Assembly: GCA_029255685.2 (NCBI GenBank)
Contig: CM055315.2
Span: forward strand, 50,993,358-51,057,357
Direction: 5' to 3'
From: Silene conica
Taxonomy: Eukaryota; Streptophyta; Magnoliopsida; Caryophyllales; Caryophyllaceae
DNA length: 64,000 nt
In this document: positions 22,701 through 34,150 of the stretch, in pieces
How positions within the stretch are numbered: position 1 is the first letter of the stretch
How the letters are laid out: each line of letters begins with the position of its first letter
The notes under the pieces: generated by a model
Database searches by the model: none
Told to the model about the DNA's origin: nothing
The model's input: the letters and a program-made list of their open reading frames with translations, nothing else
Position numbers and translations under genes: made by a program

Positions 22701-23999
22701 CCGAGGATGGGAGTTGCTGACCAGAATGGCGAGCAAATCAAAGTCGAAGAGGCTGTTAGCGGAGATGCGTTCGATCGAGGAGTTGACAGAGCTCGATCGA
22801 ACGAAAGCCTGGAAAATTCTCTCGATCGAGGAGTTGTCAGAGCTCGATCGATGAGGTTGACAAAGAGGTCCTCGATCGAGCAGTACCACTTGCTCGATCG
22901 AGCATAGCAGAGGTAGGGATCACTCGATCGAGTGTTCTTGAAAAAAGAAAAGAAAAGCGAGCGCTGGAACAGGCTGAGTACGAGAAGCAGAGTGCGGGAA
23001 TCGGAGCTGATATGAGAGATATCCCGTACCCGTCTAGATTGGTGGAGAAGGAGTTTGCCAAATTCGCGGATACGCTGCGAGAGCCAAAGGTACATGTTCC
23101 TTTTCTGGAATTATTGCTTTAGGTACCTTCTTATTTAAAGTTCATGCGTGAAATACTGATGCGCAAGCGTACCGTGGATGTGAGTGAGACCGTGGCCTTG
23201 ACGGAGGAATGCTACGCGTTCCTCCAAAATAAGACCCCACCTAAGCTAGCCGACCCAGGTAGCTTATCCATACCGTGTCAAATAAGAACCCATGTCATTG
23301 ATAATGCGTTATGCGACCTAGGGGCGAGTGTTAGTGTGTTACCCCTATCGCTAGCAAGTAAACTGGGACTTTTTAAGTTTAAGTGTACCAATATGACGGT
23401 CCAGATGGCTGACCGTAGTGTATCGAGACCTTTAGGCATCTTGGAAGGCATTCCTGTGCAAATAGGAGAGTTTTTCCATACCTGTTGACTTTGTGGTCCT
23501 CGATATACCTGAGGATTCCTACACCCCAATCATTTTGGGTCGACCTTTTCTGCACACTGCGAAAGTAGTGATAGATGTAGGTACTAAGACACTGAGCTTC
23601 CAGGTTGGTGGCGAAGACCTAATTTTTACGCACACTAGTACACCTAGGTCACCCATGTCTGTTGTCCCTTGTTATTCCATGACGGATGATGTATCTGTGA
23701 GTCTTAACCTGTTGGAACTAACACCTCTGCCTCATACTGAGAGCAAAATAGAGGAAGATTTTTTGATTACTGATGCAGGTACAGAACCAGATTATAACCC
23801 GGACGGGTGAGGTTATTTGTCATTGGAGAATAAGGGTAGGATTCCTAAAGAAAGCTCAGCCATGTCGAAGAGGATGTCAAAGGACTACACCATGGTCTAT
23901 GATCCTGTTACCAATGCTACCAGCTGGAAATTGCGAGATGAAGTCGTTACAACCGCGGAAGGGAGTTCCGCGAGTCAGGAGCCCAATCGTGGGCAATGA
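22701..23999 (+). pseudogene. Athila-type gag C-terminus and protease, broken
   Basis: Coding resumes after the solo LTR. The first part translates the CTCGATCGAG repeats (22760-22940) into a recurring LDRG/ARS-like peptide. A stop lies near 23120. From about 23144 there is an aspartic-protease-like region with the DLGAS motif and an ILGRPFL motif (23536-23556), as in Athila protease. A one-base change near 23476 shifts frame, and a TGA at 23808-23810 precedes the final stop at 23997-23999. No reverse transcriptase follows, so the polyprotein seems to end with the protease. The lesions indicate a dead gene. Confidence 0.72.
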
Positions 24000-24038
24000 A
24001 CAATTTGATTTTCTGAACTTATACGCCGGGTTTGCAAC

Positions 24039-25527
24039 TGTAATAACCCGTATTTGTGTGAACTCGTACATAATAATAGTAATATGCGAAGTGATTTTCT
24101 TCGTTAATAAGCTCGTGAACCTAGTATGTTTATAAGCGTTGTTAGACCTTGGTGGGGTTCGTTTTGGGGATCTATGGTGTCGGATTGGAGTGTTGTAGTG
24201 TGCTGTTTAGGGGGCTCGAACTTGGGGCTGCTAGAGTACCTTACATGGGCCTCGATATGTGTGTCAATAGGAGAGCCCATGCGTGATTTCTGAAACAGCC
24301 AACACTCCAATTCTCTGCCGCCTTATTTAGCCAAGGGTTTCATACCCTAAACCTAACCAAAACGCTAAAACCCTTACTCAAAACTTTAGCCGTCACTGCA
24401 GAGAGGAAGGATAGCCTGTTCACACTGGTCATAGACGGCCCTAGGGTACCTCGAATTGGTCAAGAACCGGGTATGCTCACCACTGTTCCATAGACTCGCT
24501 TTCTGCCTCCTTTGTTGTTCGTTTCTTTTAATCATGTCTTAATGCTTACTTCTTCTGATTTGTTTTATAATTTAATTCTCTGATGTTAGTAGTCACGTTT
24601 TGGTTGTTGTAAGGTCACCCTTGACCACCCTAAACCACCAGTCGTGGTGGTTTTGTTGTCAGTGTCAAACCCTTTTCTTAGCATTTCAAAGTAGAGTCGG
24701 GAACAGGGGTTTTTGCGTGGGTTTTCGAAGTTGATCCATTTAACGTTTACTCTGGGTCTTTGCGTTATTAGATGGTGGGTGGTATGGTGATTCGTATGGT
24801 GTCGGTCACGGAGTTGGTAAGGTCTGGGTACGGTGTTTATAGGGAGGTTCGTTGGTGGGTCTGGAAGGGTGTCAGAGAGTTGTTGTGACTGCTGGGTGTC
24901 GAGGGGTTGTTGGAATGGTGCCACCGCCGACTAGGGGGAGGTCTATGCGGTGGTACCATGGTGGTTGTAAGGGTCAGATGTCTGTGATGGTGGTTATGGG
25001 TCGTGGGGTTGTCGTCAGTCAGGCGCGTGGTGGTTGCAGGGGTTGTCGTTGGGGTCTGTTCTGGGAATTTCAGAGTCAGGCGTGTACAGTAGGGGTTTTG
25101 GAGGCGCTGGTCGGTGTCGACAGGGAGTGGCGACTGGTGTGATGGTGTCGGGGTGTCAGATGGTGGTCGTGGGTGTTGGGTTCTGGTGTTGGTTGGTGGT
25201 CGAAGTGGCGGTAGGCGGTGGTAAAGGGGACTGAAACCGGGTTGGGGGCTGTTGGATTTCGAATTCCTTACTATGGTTTATTATTATTATTCTTATCATT
25301 ATTGTTATTATTTTTACTATTATTATTATTGTTGTTAATATGTATGTTATTTTTATTTTGATATCTTTTATTTATGGTTAATATAACTAGTATTTATGGT
25401 GTAATATTTTTATTTATGACAAAGTATAATTGGTTTTTAAAGGTATGGCATTTTATTTATGGGAAAGATTTAAATTTTGAATTTCAAACCAAGTTACTAT
25501 TTTTGGCAGTTGCTATTTATAGGAAGT
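24039..25527 (+). repeat. Truncated 5' LTR of chromovirus
   Basis: It matches 27223-28711 of the 3' LTR base for base as far as I can compare. It ends at the phrase TATTTATAGGAAGTTA, after which the 3' LTR continues ctataaatgg but this copy enters coding sequence. The ORFs in it (for example a 112-codon minus-strand ORF) recur exactly in the 3' LTR and are not genes. Confidence 0.87.
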
Positions 25528-27055
25528 TAGAGGGAGGTTGTATGGTGAACTAAGGGAGATGGGAATATTCATGATCCGGAAAGGGGACACTCTTGGTGAC
25601 TTGACAGTGGAGCCTGAATTGTATGGGGAGATTCGGGAGTTACAGCAGAACGATGAGAGAATCCAGAAGTGGCGTTTGATGGTAGAGAATGGAAATAGTG
25701 ATGAGGCATCCAAGTTCAGTGTTCATACCGATGGTAGTTTGAGGTTCAGTGGGCGTTGGTGTGTACCGAATGTTGAGGAGCTAAAGAAGAAGATCCTGAC
25801 TGAAGCTCATGCTACTCCTTATTCTGTTCACCCAGGGGGTGATAAGTTGTATAAGGATCTTAAGAAGACGTTTTGGTGGCCTAATATGAAGAAGGAAGTC
25901 GCAGAGTTTGTGTCGAGGTGTTTGACTTGTCAGCGAGTGAAAGGGGAGCATAAGAGACCTCAAGGGAAAGTTCAACCGTTGGATGTGCCGGAGTGGAAGT
26001 GGGAGAATATTTCGATGGACTTTATAGTAGGGTTGCCTCGGACTCAGAGGGGCAACAACATGATTTGGGTGATCGTGGATCGTTTGACTAAGTCGGCTCA
26101 CTTTATTCCAATGAAATATACCTGGAGTAAAGCCGAGTTGGCTAAGTCATATGTTCAGAATTAGGTCAAACTTCATGGCGTACCCAAGGACATTGTTTCA
26201 GATCGAGACTCGAGGTTCATATCTAGGTTTTGGCAGGAGTTGCAGACCGCTTTGGGTACCCAATTGAAGATGAGTACAGCTTTCCATCCAGCTACTGATG
26301 GTCAGACTGAGAGGACGATTCAGACTCTTGAGGATATGTTGAGAGCTTGTGTACTTGAGTTCGGAGGATCTTGGGAGGATCGACTAGGGTTGATCGAGTT
26401 TTCCTATAATAACAGTTATCATGCGAGCATAGGCATGGCCCCTTTCGAGGCTCTGTACGGGAGGAAGTGTAGGAGCCCTGTGTGTTGGGATGATCGAGCC
26501 GATGTTGTGACATTGGGGCCAGATATTATCCAGGAGATGGTGGAGCAGGTTCAGATTATTCGACAGAGAATGAGGGCCGCTCAGGATAGACAGAAGAGTT
26601 ATGCCGATCTGAAGAGGAGCGATATTTCATTTGAGGCCGGAGAGAAAGTACTACTGAAAGTCTCTCCAATGAAAGGTGTGATGAGGTTCGGCAAGCGTGG
26701 TAAACTGAGTCAGAAATTTATTGGACCATTTGAGATTTTGGACAGAGTTGGGGAGGTGGCCTACCGATTAGCTTTACCTCCAGCTCTATCCAAAGTCCAC
26801 AATGTGTTCCATGTGTCCCAGTTGAGGAAATATGTGAGTGACCCATCGCATGTACTCCAGCACGAGGTGATTGAGGTAGATGAGCAGTTGTCATACATTG
26901 AGACTCCAAAAGAAATCCTAGACAGGAAGGTGCGGAAAACTCGCAATGGAGAGACGATCTTGGTGAAGGTCCTGTGGACCAATCATAATCAGGAGGAGGC
27001 TACATGGGAGCCTGAGGCATCCATGAGAGAGCGTTATCCGCATTTGTTCGATTGA
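25528..27055 (+). pseudogene. pol: Chromovirus integrase and chromodomain (5'-truncated pol, one stop)
   Basis: The frame enters from the LTR junction and starts within the pol region between RNase H and integrase. It shows the H2C2 zinc-binding module of integrase (HPGG-x-H-like start, C-x2-C at about 25918-25930), the integrase core with first Asp in MDFIVGLP and second in SDRDSRF, and the NGQTE-type glutamate motif (as DGQTERT). The C-terminus is a chromodomain ending in EATWEPE and a short tail. A TAG at 26162-26164 splits an otherwise continuous frame. Because the upstream two-thirds of gag-pol are missing, no functional enzyme can be made. The chromodomain would direct integration to particular chromatin. 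Confidence 0.87.
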
Positions 27056-27210
27056 GGTAAGTTACGCGGACGTAACTTTTCTTTAAGGGGGGTGGAATGT
27101 AACGTTCTGCGATTTGGATGAATCTTTGTGATGTTTTATGCCTTAGGTACGTTTGTGTTGTTTGTTTTCTCATCTGAGCATTGTTGAACTTCGGGACGAA
27201 GTTCATTTTA

Positions 27211-27222
27211 AGGGGGGAAGAC
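27211..27222 (+). promoter_or_regulatory. Polypurine tract of chromovirus
   Basis: AGGGGGGAAGAC directly precedes the 3' LTR. It lies 156 bp after the pol stop, in a short untranslated segment (27056-27222). Confidence 0.8.
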
Positions 27223-29507
27223 TGTAATAACCCGTATTTGTGTGAACTCGTACATAATAATAGTAATATGCGAAGTGATTTTCTTCGTTAATAAGCTCGT
27301 GAACCTAGTATGTTTATAAGCGTTGTTAGACCTTGGTGGGGTTCGTTTTGGGGATCTATGGTGTCGGATTGGAGTGTTGTAGTGTGCTGTTTAGGGGGCT
27401 CGAACTTGGGGCTGCTAGAGTACCTTACATGGGCCTCGATATGTGTGTCAATAGGAGAGCCCATGCGTGATTTCTGAAACAGCCAACACTCCAATTCTCT
27501 GCCGCCTTATTTAGCCAAGGGTTTCATACCCTAAACCTAACCAAAACGCTAAAACCCTTACTCAAAACTTTAGCCGTCACTGCAGAGAGGAAGGATAGCC
27601 TGTTCACACTGGTCATAGACGGCCCTAGGGTACCTCGAATTGGTCAAGAACCGGGTATGCTCACCACTGTTCCATAGACTCGCTTTCTGCCTCCTTTGTT
27701 GTTCGTTTCTTTTAATCATGTCTTAATGCTTACTTCTTCTGATTTGTTTTATAATTTAATTCTCTGATGTTAGTAGTCACGTTTTGGTTGTTGTAAGGTC
27801 ACCCTTGACCACCCTAAACCACCAGTCGTGGTGGTTTTGTTGTCAGTGTCAAACCCTTTTCTTAGCATTTCAAAGTAGAGTCGGGAACAGGGGTTTTTGC
27901 GTGGGTTTTCGAAGTTGATCCATTTAACGTTTACTCTGGGTCTTTGCGTTATTAGATGGTGGGTGGTATGGTGATTCGTATGGTGTCGGTCACGGAGTTG
28001 GTAAGGTCTGGGTACGGTGTTTATAGGGAGGTTCGTTGGTGGGTCTGGAAGGGTGTCAGAGAGTTGTTGTGACTGCTGGGTGTCGAGGGGTTGTTGGAAT
28101 GGTGCCACCGCCGACTAGGGGGAGGTCTATGCGGTGGTACCATGGTGGTTGTAAGGGTCAGATGTCTGTGATGGTGGTTATGGGTCGTGGGGTTGTCGTC
28201 AGTCAGGCGCGTGGTGGTTGCAGGGGTTGTCGTTGGGGTCTGTTCTGGGAATTTCAGAGTCAGGCGTGTACAGTAGGGGTTTTGGAGGCGCTGGTCGGTG
28301 TCGACAGGGAGTGGCGACTGGTGTGATGGTGTCGGGGTGTCAGATGGTGGTCGTGGGTGTTGGGTTCTGGTGTTGGTTGGTGGTCGAAGTGGCGGTAGGC
28401 GGTGGTAAAGGGGACTGAAACCGGGTTGGGGGCTGTTGGATTTCGAATTCCTTACTATGGTTTATTATTATTATTCTTATCATTATTGTTATTATTTTTA
28501 CTATTATTATTATTGTTGTTAATATGTATGTTATTTTTATTTTGATATCTTTTATTTATGGTTAATATAACTAGTATTTATGGTGTAATATTTTTATTTA
28601 TGACAAAGTATAATTGGTTTTTAAAGGTATGGCATTTTATTTATGGGAAAGATTTAAATTTTGAATTTCAAACCAAGTTACTATTTTTGGCAGTTGCTAT
28701 TTATAGGAAGTTACTATAAATGGAATGTGTGTACGTGTTACGTGAGGAGGAAGTTTATTAATTAAGTAATATATATTTTTGGTGGCAAGTTTCGTGTGGA
28801 ACACTTTTAACGCGCTTGGACGTATCTGCATTTACTGCTATTTCAGGTAGGGGAAATACGATGCATATCATAATGATTACTCAGTTGTTAATAATGATTA
28901 CCATGAATAATTCATACTAATACTTGGTTGGTATATTATGATATTTGTTTATATATATTCTGTGATACGATATGAGCTGCGGAGATAAAAGGGTCTTTGT
29001 GGCGTGGAGAAAAAGGGTCTGTGTTTGGTGCGGAGATAAAAGGGTCTGTGTGGCGCGGAGATAAAGGGTCTGTGTTTGGTGCGGAGGAAAAGGGTCTGTG
29101 ATTCGGAGTGGAGATATTCAGCTTTCTATTTATAGTAATGTTTTCTATTTATGGTTTTCCCTACTCAACCTCGTGGTTGACCCTGTGTATTCGTGATCAC
29201 CTGTGATGAACCAACTATTGGGGAGCAGATTGACAGGTTAAAGACTATGGGAGCTTAGGGAAGTGAGAAGCTTGGACCCGGACCTGTTTAGAGCATAGAT
29301 CACTTGAGAATAGTCTATGAGTTGTACTTTCTTTTTGATCCGAACAGTTTTATCTTTTGGTTATGTAAGAACATGTTTGAGTTTAAATCTTATATAAAGT
29401 ACTGTTTATCTTCCTTTGTATCTACTGCCTCGGGAAACCGAGATGGTAACACCTTTATTTATCTGAGGAGTCCTAGTCCAGGCCCTTAAATAAATGGGGG
29501 TGTTACA
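27223..29507 (+). repeat. 3' LTR of chromovirus (complete, 2285 bp)
   Basis: It starts TGTAATAACCCG and ends GGGTGTTACA. The final 0.8 kb, absent from the 5' copy, contains a tandem array (28979-29110) of about five units of roughly 27 bp with consensus GCGGAGATAAAAGGGTCTGT. The array sits toward the 3' end, the same relative location as the repeat arrays of the other two Ty3 LTRs in this window. Confidence 0.87.
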
Positions 29508-29512
29508 GCAAC

Positions 29513-30419
29513 CCCGTGCAAATTGTAATAGACAATTTACTGCTTTTTAGACATAGACTACTTTTTTTTATGCTAATCCGTAGACTTTTTAGTAGTAATC
29601 CGTAGGTAGAATAAGACTATGTGTGAATCCGAGACAATTTTTGTGGTTTTTTGTACGTTTGTAGTGTTTGGTCATCTTATGCAGGGCTGAACTGGGAAAG
29701 AACAAAGAAAAAAGAGTCGGAAACAGAAGAGTCGAGGAAAGAACAAGCTTCACAGAAGAAAAGCCTCGACCGAGCTCTGTAATGTGCTCGATCGAGTGAT
29801 CACTAGTGGAGAATTACTCGATCGAGTTTGTAAGAGCTCGATCGAGGAGAACCCAGTCGAGGGGAGCTCAGAGCTGATAAATACTCGATCGAGTGGACCT
29901 CAGTGCTCGATCGAGCAGAAATGCCTTAAGTGACTTGCTCGATCGAACAGTTCTCAGAACTCGATCGAGCAACTCTCAGCCTATTTATAAGGGAAGTCCT
30001 CGATGCTCCCTCATTTACTTCGATTTAGTTTTTCGCACCTCCCTCTTTTCGATTCCTCTCATTTGATTTGTTTTTCAACAATCAATTCACAAAAACTTGC
30101 TTGTTATCACCTTAATTCAAGTAATCGAGTAAAAGCCCCATCATTTTCGAACCTAATTTCGAGTAATTCGAGATTTTCGAAAACCTAGGGTTTGTTCGTT
30201 CGAGTATTTCGAATTTTGGTTGTTAATTTGTGATTTTATTGCTCTAATCGTCCTTCTAATCATCCGAGTAAGTCGTTTTATGCTTGATTCCTACTTCAAT
30301 TTCATTATTTTTTCCCCAAATGTCGAATTTAGGGTTTTGGATTAGGATTGAACGTTTTTTGCGATTTTGGGTATGATTATCATGATGATTAGGATTCATT
30401 GTGTGTTTGCTTCGCAGAA
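29513..30419 (+). other. Athila spacer between protease and ORF-1-like gene
   Basis: No gene is seen. CTCGATCGAG-type palindromes occupy 29765-29975, with about ten copies spaced 20-30 bp apart. The segment ends just upstream of an ATG at 30420. A TTATGCAG sequence near 29683 could be a splice acceptor for expression of the downstream ORF, but no donor was identified. Confidence 0.55.
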
Positions 30420-32307
30420 ATGGACGGGAAAGTGACCACCATAGCCACCACCAGTACTACGGTAGCAGCAACGGCTGCCGCTTGTTCCTCTTCCTCCACT
30501 GCCGCAGCAACCACCATCGCGTTGGTGGTTGCCACACCCCAGGTTCCAGCCCCTGTACGACCACCGCCACCAAGCACCACCACTTACCGAGCCACCTCCG
30601 TCACAACCATGGCACCAATCGGTTCTTCTTCCTCAACTGATAATGGGAAGGAGAAGGTTCCTGTTCTAGGGCAGAAAAGGACGGAAGTCCGTACTCGGCA
30701 TGCCACTTCGACGCGATCCACGCCCACCAGCTCCACCTGCTATTCCCTCACTCGAGGAAATCCCCGAGGTAATATTCGTCGACACTGATCAGAGAGATCA
30801 AATGGAGGCTCTTGTTGATAATGTTATCCGTGGCAGTAGGTTTTTGTATCGCCCAGACTTAGGGAGACTAGGACTGCTTAGGCCCCTAGTTGACCTTTTG
30901 ACTGGTACGGGGATGGCTGGGTTGGTGACCATGTCCGAGGCGACCTACCGAGTACCCACTTTGGAGTTTTTCAGCTCCTACTCTTTTTCTGCTGACACTT
31001 TTCTGAAACACCCGACTGAGCCCTATATTCACTTTAGACTCAGAAATGAGTCGTATGCCTGGACCTTAGCTAGGTTTGGACGGGTTTTAGGGCTAGATAG
31101 TGACAGACACCTGAGACCACCCAGGAACTTGGTTCCAGAGACGATGTGGGCGGCCCTTTAACACGTACCTTTCGCTAGCCGAAGGGTCGCCCACGTCCAC
31201 AGTCCTGTAGTTCGTATTTTCCTCCGCTAGCTAGGAGAGACCATCTTTGCACGACCTGAGCCAAACAACATCCGTAACCCTGAGTTGGCCATAGTCGCGG
31301 GGTACTTGAACATTGACAGTGGTACCCCTTTTGTCCTTAACATAGCCTAGCTCGTGGCTACCCATCTAGGCGACATAGGTCGCAGAGTCACTGGCGCTAT
31401 CGTAGGCGGTGGACTTATCACCAGTATATATAGATATATTTTCGAGACTTTGCCTGGTGGTGAGCCTATCACTGACGATAAATACATTTTTATGAGCGCC
31501 ATGGTCCAGTTGACCTGGTTTGCTCACGCTGACCGCCAGACTTGGAGGATTGTTGGGTCACCCGCAGTAGTCCTCCCCTCTGACTCTTTACCTGCACTTA
31601 TCCCTCTCACCACTGCTGATGGGCCTAGACCAGACCCACCCTCCTACCGCATCTCTTTCACTCCTTCCTCTTCCAAGAGGAAGCGCACTTCACCTTAGAG
31701 AGAGGTCGGAGACACTTCACGTCTCCGACCTTCACCGTCATCACGACCATCTTCATCCTCTCAGCCGACCACCTCTCATACCACTACACACACCACCACC
31801 ATTCCTACACCCACACCCACACCTACACCTACACCTTCACCTTTCACTACCCCTTCTTCATCATCATCATCCACCCCAGGCTTCCCTGCGCATTTTATTT
31901 TACCTCCTATTTTTGAGGTACCACCGGCCGTAGACCGGAGATACCGCGATCCTCTACTTTTTTTGCTTCTCAGGGCCTAGTCCATTCTTCAGAGGGACCT
32001 TGTCTTGGTCAGCTTTCCGGATTACGACGCAAGGATGAGCACTGGAAAATTCCGACCTCTCAGTGGTCCTCACCCCTCTTTTTACCGATACCCAGATGGC
32101 GGGTACCCCCAGACCTCTTCTGAGGCACCTGGGGAGACAACGGTCCAGAGGGAGGTGAGGCGACGTGCGGAGGAGGCCGCTCCGCATGCCAGTGCTAGAG
32201 GAGGAGGAGAGGCGCAGTAGAGCTCTAGTGAGGAGGGTGAGAGTGGTAGTGAGAGTGAGGGGAGTGTTAGTGGTGATGAGGGGAGCTCGGAGGAGGATGC
32301 GGAGTGA
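30420..32307 (+). pseudogene. ATHILA ORF-1-like protein gene, degenerate
   Basis: From an ATG at 30420 the product begins with a Thr/Ala/Ser/Pro-rich stretch, then shifts frame near 30700. The block at about 30780-31160 resembles the ATHILA ORF-1 family (landmarks PTLEFFSSYSF-like and FRLRNESY-like). In-frame stops follow near 31160, 31230 and 31350. Homology continues at 31354-31698, through a Thr/Pro/His-rich repeat zone and a PSFYRYPDGGYP-like segment (32080-32120), to a Ser/Glu/Asp-rich acidic tail ending TGA 32305-32307. The minus-strand gene at 43842-48845 shows the same order of parts. Function of this family is unknown to me; it occupies the position called env-like in some Athila elements. 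Confidence 0.7.
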
Positions 32308-33920
32308 TAGCTGCAGCTGGTTTGGGGAGGTTATGTATTTCTTGCCTTGCTTTCATCTTAGTTTTTCTTTTATGCTTTTTAGTTTTGTATATATTTCGCC
32401 CCGTAGGAACATGTATTAGGTTGTATACCCCTTTTCCCTGTTTTGTAGCCAATGAGGACATTGTCTAGTTTGGTTTGGGGAGGTGTAATGCATCCCTTTG
32501 CGTCTGCATTTTTCATTTTGCATGCATTCACGTTTAATTTTTGCATTTTTTTCGTTCTTCTTTTCCTTTTATTTTATCTTTATCACATAAAAATTCAAAA
32601 ATTCAAAAAATGCACGTTTATTTTTGCATATAGTCGAGTCGGAATGGAGCTTTCTGTGATGATATTGCCTTCTAGGATCTTCGAGTTGATTGTCTTTTGC
32701 AGTTTTTCATCATCATTTTGTAAAAAACCATACAGTATGTCTCGAATTCCGTTTTGGAAATTATACTTGGACTTCTGAACTTGACTTGACTTGTATTTGG
32801 CAAACTACACATACTTTCTGAGTTTTTAGAGCCATAACTGGTGACATCAATGACCAGTTTATCTAGGATTGAGAGTAGTACTCCCTTCATATCATTGCAT
32901 TCACATGTATGACTTTTGATTGCTTTTTGCCTGCACGCATGGTTTGTGGTTGGTATCACATGTTAGGACAGTACTTGCATTTTCCCCTTTTCTCATCATA
33001 CCCATATAACTCCACATTTAGCCAAAAACTGCCAGTTGACCTATAAACTACACCCAGATTTAGCCTACCTTGTGTCGAGCTAGCCGAATTGTTGCTTTGT
33101 GGTATATATTCATTGTATCAGTTTTGGTTTGATCTTTATTTTCGGAGTTGGTATTTGAGAATTTGGAACTTGAATTCGGATGTATGATTTTTTGTCATGA
33201 ACTTAGCAAAAGAAAAAGAAAAAAAAAAGAGAAAAAGAAAGAAAAATGATTCCCGTACTTTATTTATATCTTTTGGGAATAGAAAAAAGAAAAAGGAAAA
33301 GAAAAAGAAAGTGTTTGCTAAGCATGATTGTTTGACCGATTCAAGGTTCTAGGGTTAGTTGTGTGATATGTCGAGCATGGCATTGTTTTTGAAGTAATTT
33401 GGAAGGTTTCACTTTTGGTTGAGTCTCGGTAGCTAGCTCGAGCCGTTACCCTCTCTTATCCATACAGTTTTTTGCCTCCTTTTACCCATTTTACCTCACA
33501 TAACCACATTTATGCAAGTATTCGGCATGTGATGGACTTTGACAGGTTGTTGTGCGTGTGTACGGTAGTTAGAATCATTTGTCATACTAGTTGCATTGCA
33601 TGATATGTTAGGTCGCAGTTAGGAGAGTGTCTACATTTTCTTACCCTTCTCTCTTATACATATATGTTCACCCATTGATTGAGAGAAGAGCGATCCGGGA
33701 GAGTCCAAAGTACACAAGTCATTCGAGTCAGTCGTCCAAGTTGTTTTCATTGCATGTATGAATTCGTTGCTTTTGGTTTTGAACTCTATGATGGTTAATT
33801 TCTGCATTTGCATGGTCAACAACATGATCCATAGTCGGTTCTGAGGCGATTCCATTCCATTAGGTAGTTAGTTAGCTGTTTTTCTTCTTTTAGTTGCATA
33901 GTGCTTGGGGACAAGCAAAG
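32308..33920 (+). other. Non-coding 3' region of main Athila element
   Basis: There is no gene. A polypurine-like box GGTTTGGGGA at 32472-32481 follows CAATGAGGACATTGT and lies 1453 bp upstream of the PPT. Purine-rich A/G runs occur at about 33205-33315. Much of the segment aligns by eye with 715-2190 of the left element and, inverted, with the base-layer element. Confidence 0.65.
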
Positions 33921-33940
33921 GTTTGGTTTGGTGAAATTTA
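33921..33940 (+). promoter_or_regulatory. Polypurine tract of main Athila element
   Basis: The tract GTTTGGTTTGGTGAAATTTA precedes the LTR start TGATGCGTGC. One T breaks the G run compared with the left element. Confidence 0.65.
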
Positions 33941-34150
33941 TGATGCGTGCTTATTTTATACACTTTTTGGCATCATTTAGCACGCATTTCTATGCATTTT
34001 CATGTACTTTACGTGCCATTTTGCCCCCTTTTTCTTCATTTGGTGTATTTTCTGTCATTTTGCAGGAATTATGCGAAAGTTGAAGAAACCATGCATTTTC
34101 TGTCCATTTTGAGCTCTTTTTGAAGATGAAGCAAGTCAAGGAGTCCCATA

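Larger units (their letters stand above)
24039..29507 (+). mobile_element. Chromovirus-type Ty3 element with large internal deletion
   Basis: The start TGTAATAACCCG and end GGGTGTTACA are flanked by a perfect TSD GCAAC (24034-24038 and 29508-29512). The 3' LTR is complete, but the 5' LTR stops after 1489 bp and fuses directly to the end of pol. Lost are the 5' LTR tail, primer site, gag, protease and RT. The two LTR copies look identical over the shared 1.49 kb, so insertion was very recent. The chromodomain in pol marks it as a chromovirus; Tekay/Del-like is my best guess. Confidence 0.87.

Noticed and set aside
24586-28108. A 112-codon minus-strand ORF and other ORFs found twice with identical sequence
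   Set aside because: They lie in the two LTR copies of the chromovirus; identity reflects recent reverse transcription, not a conserved gene.
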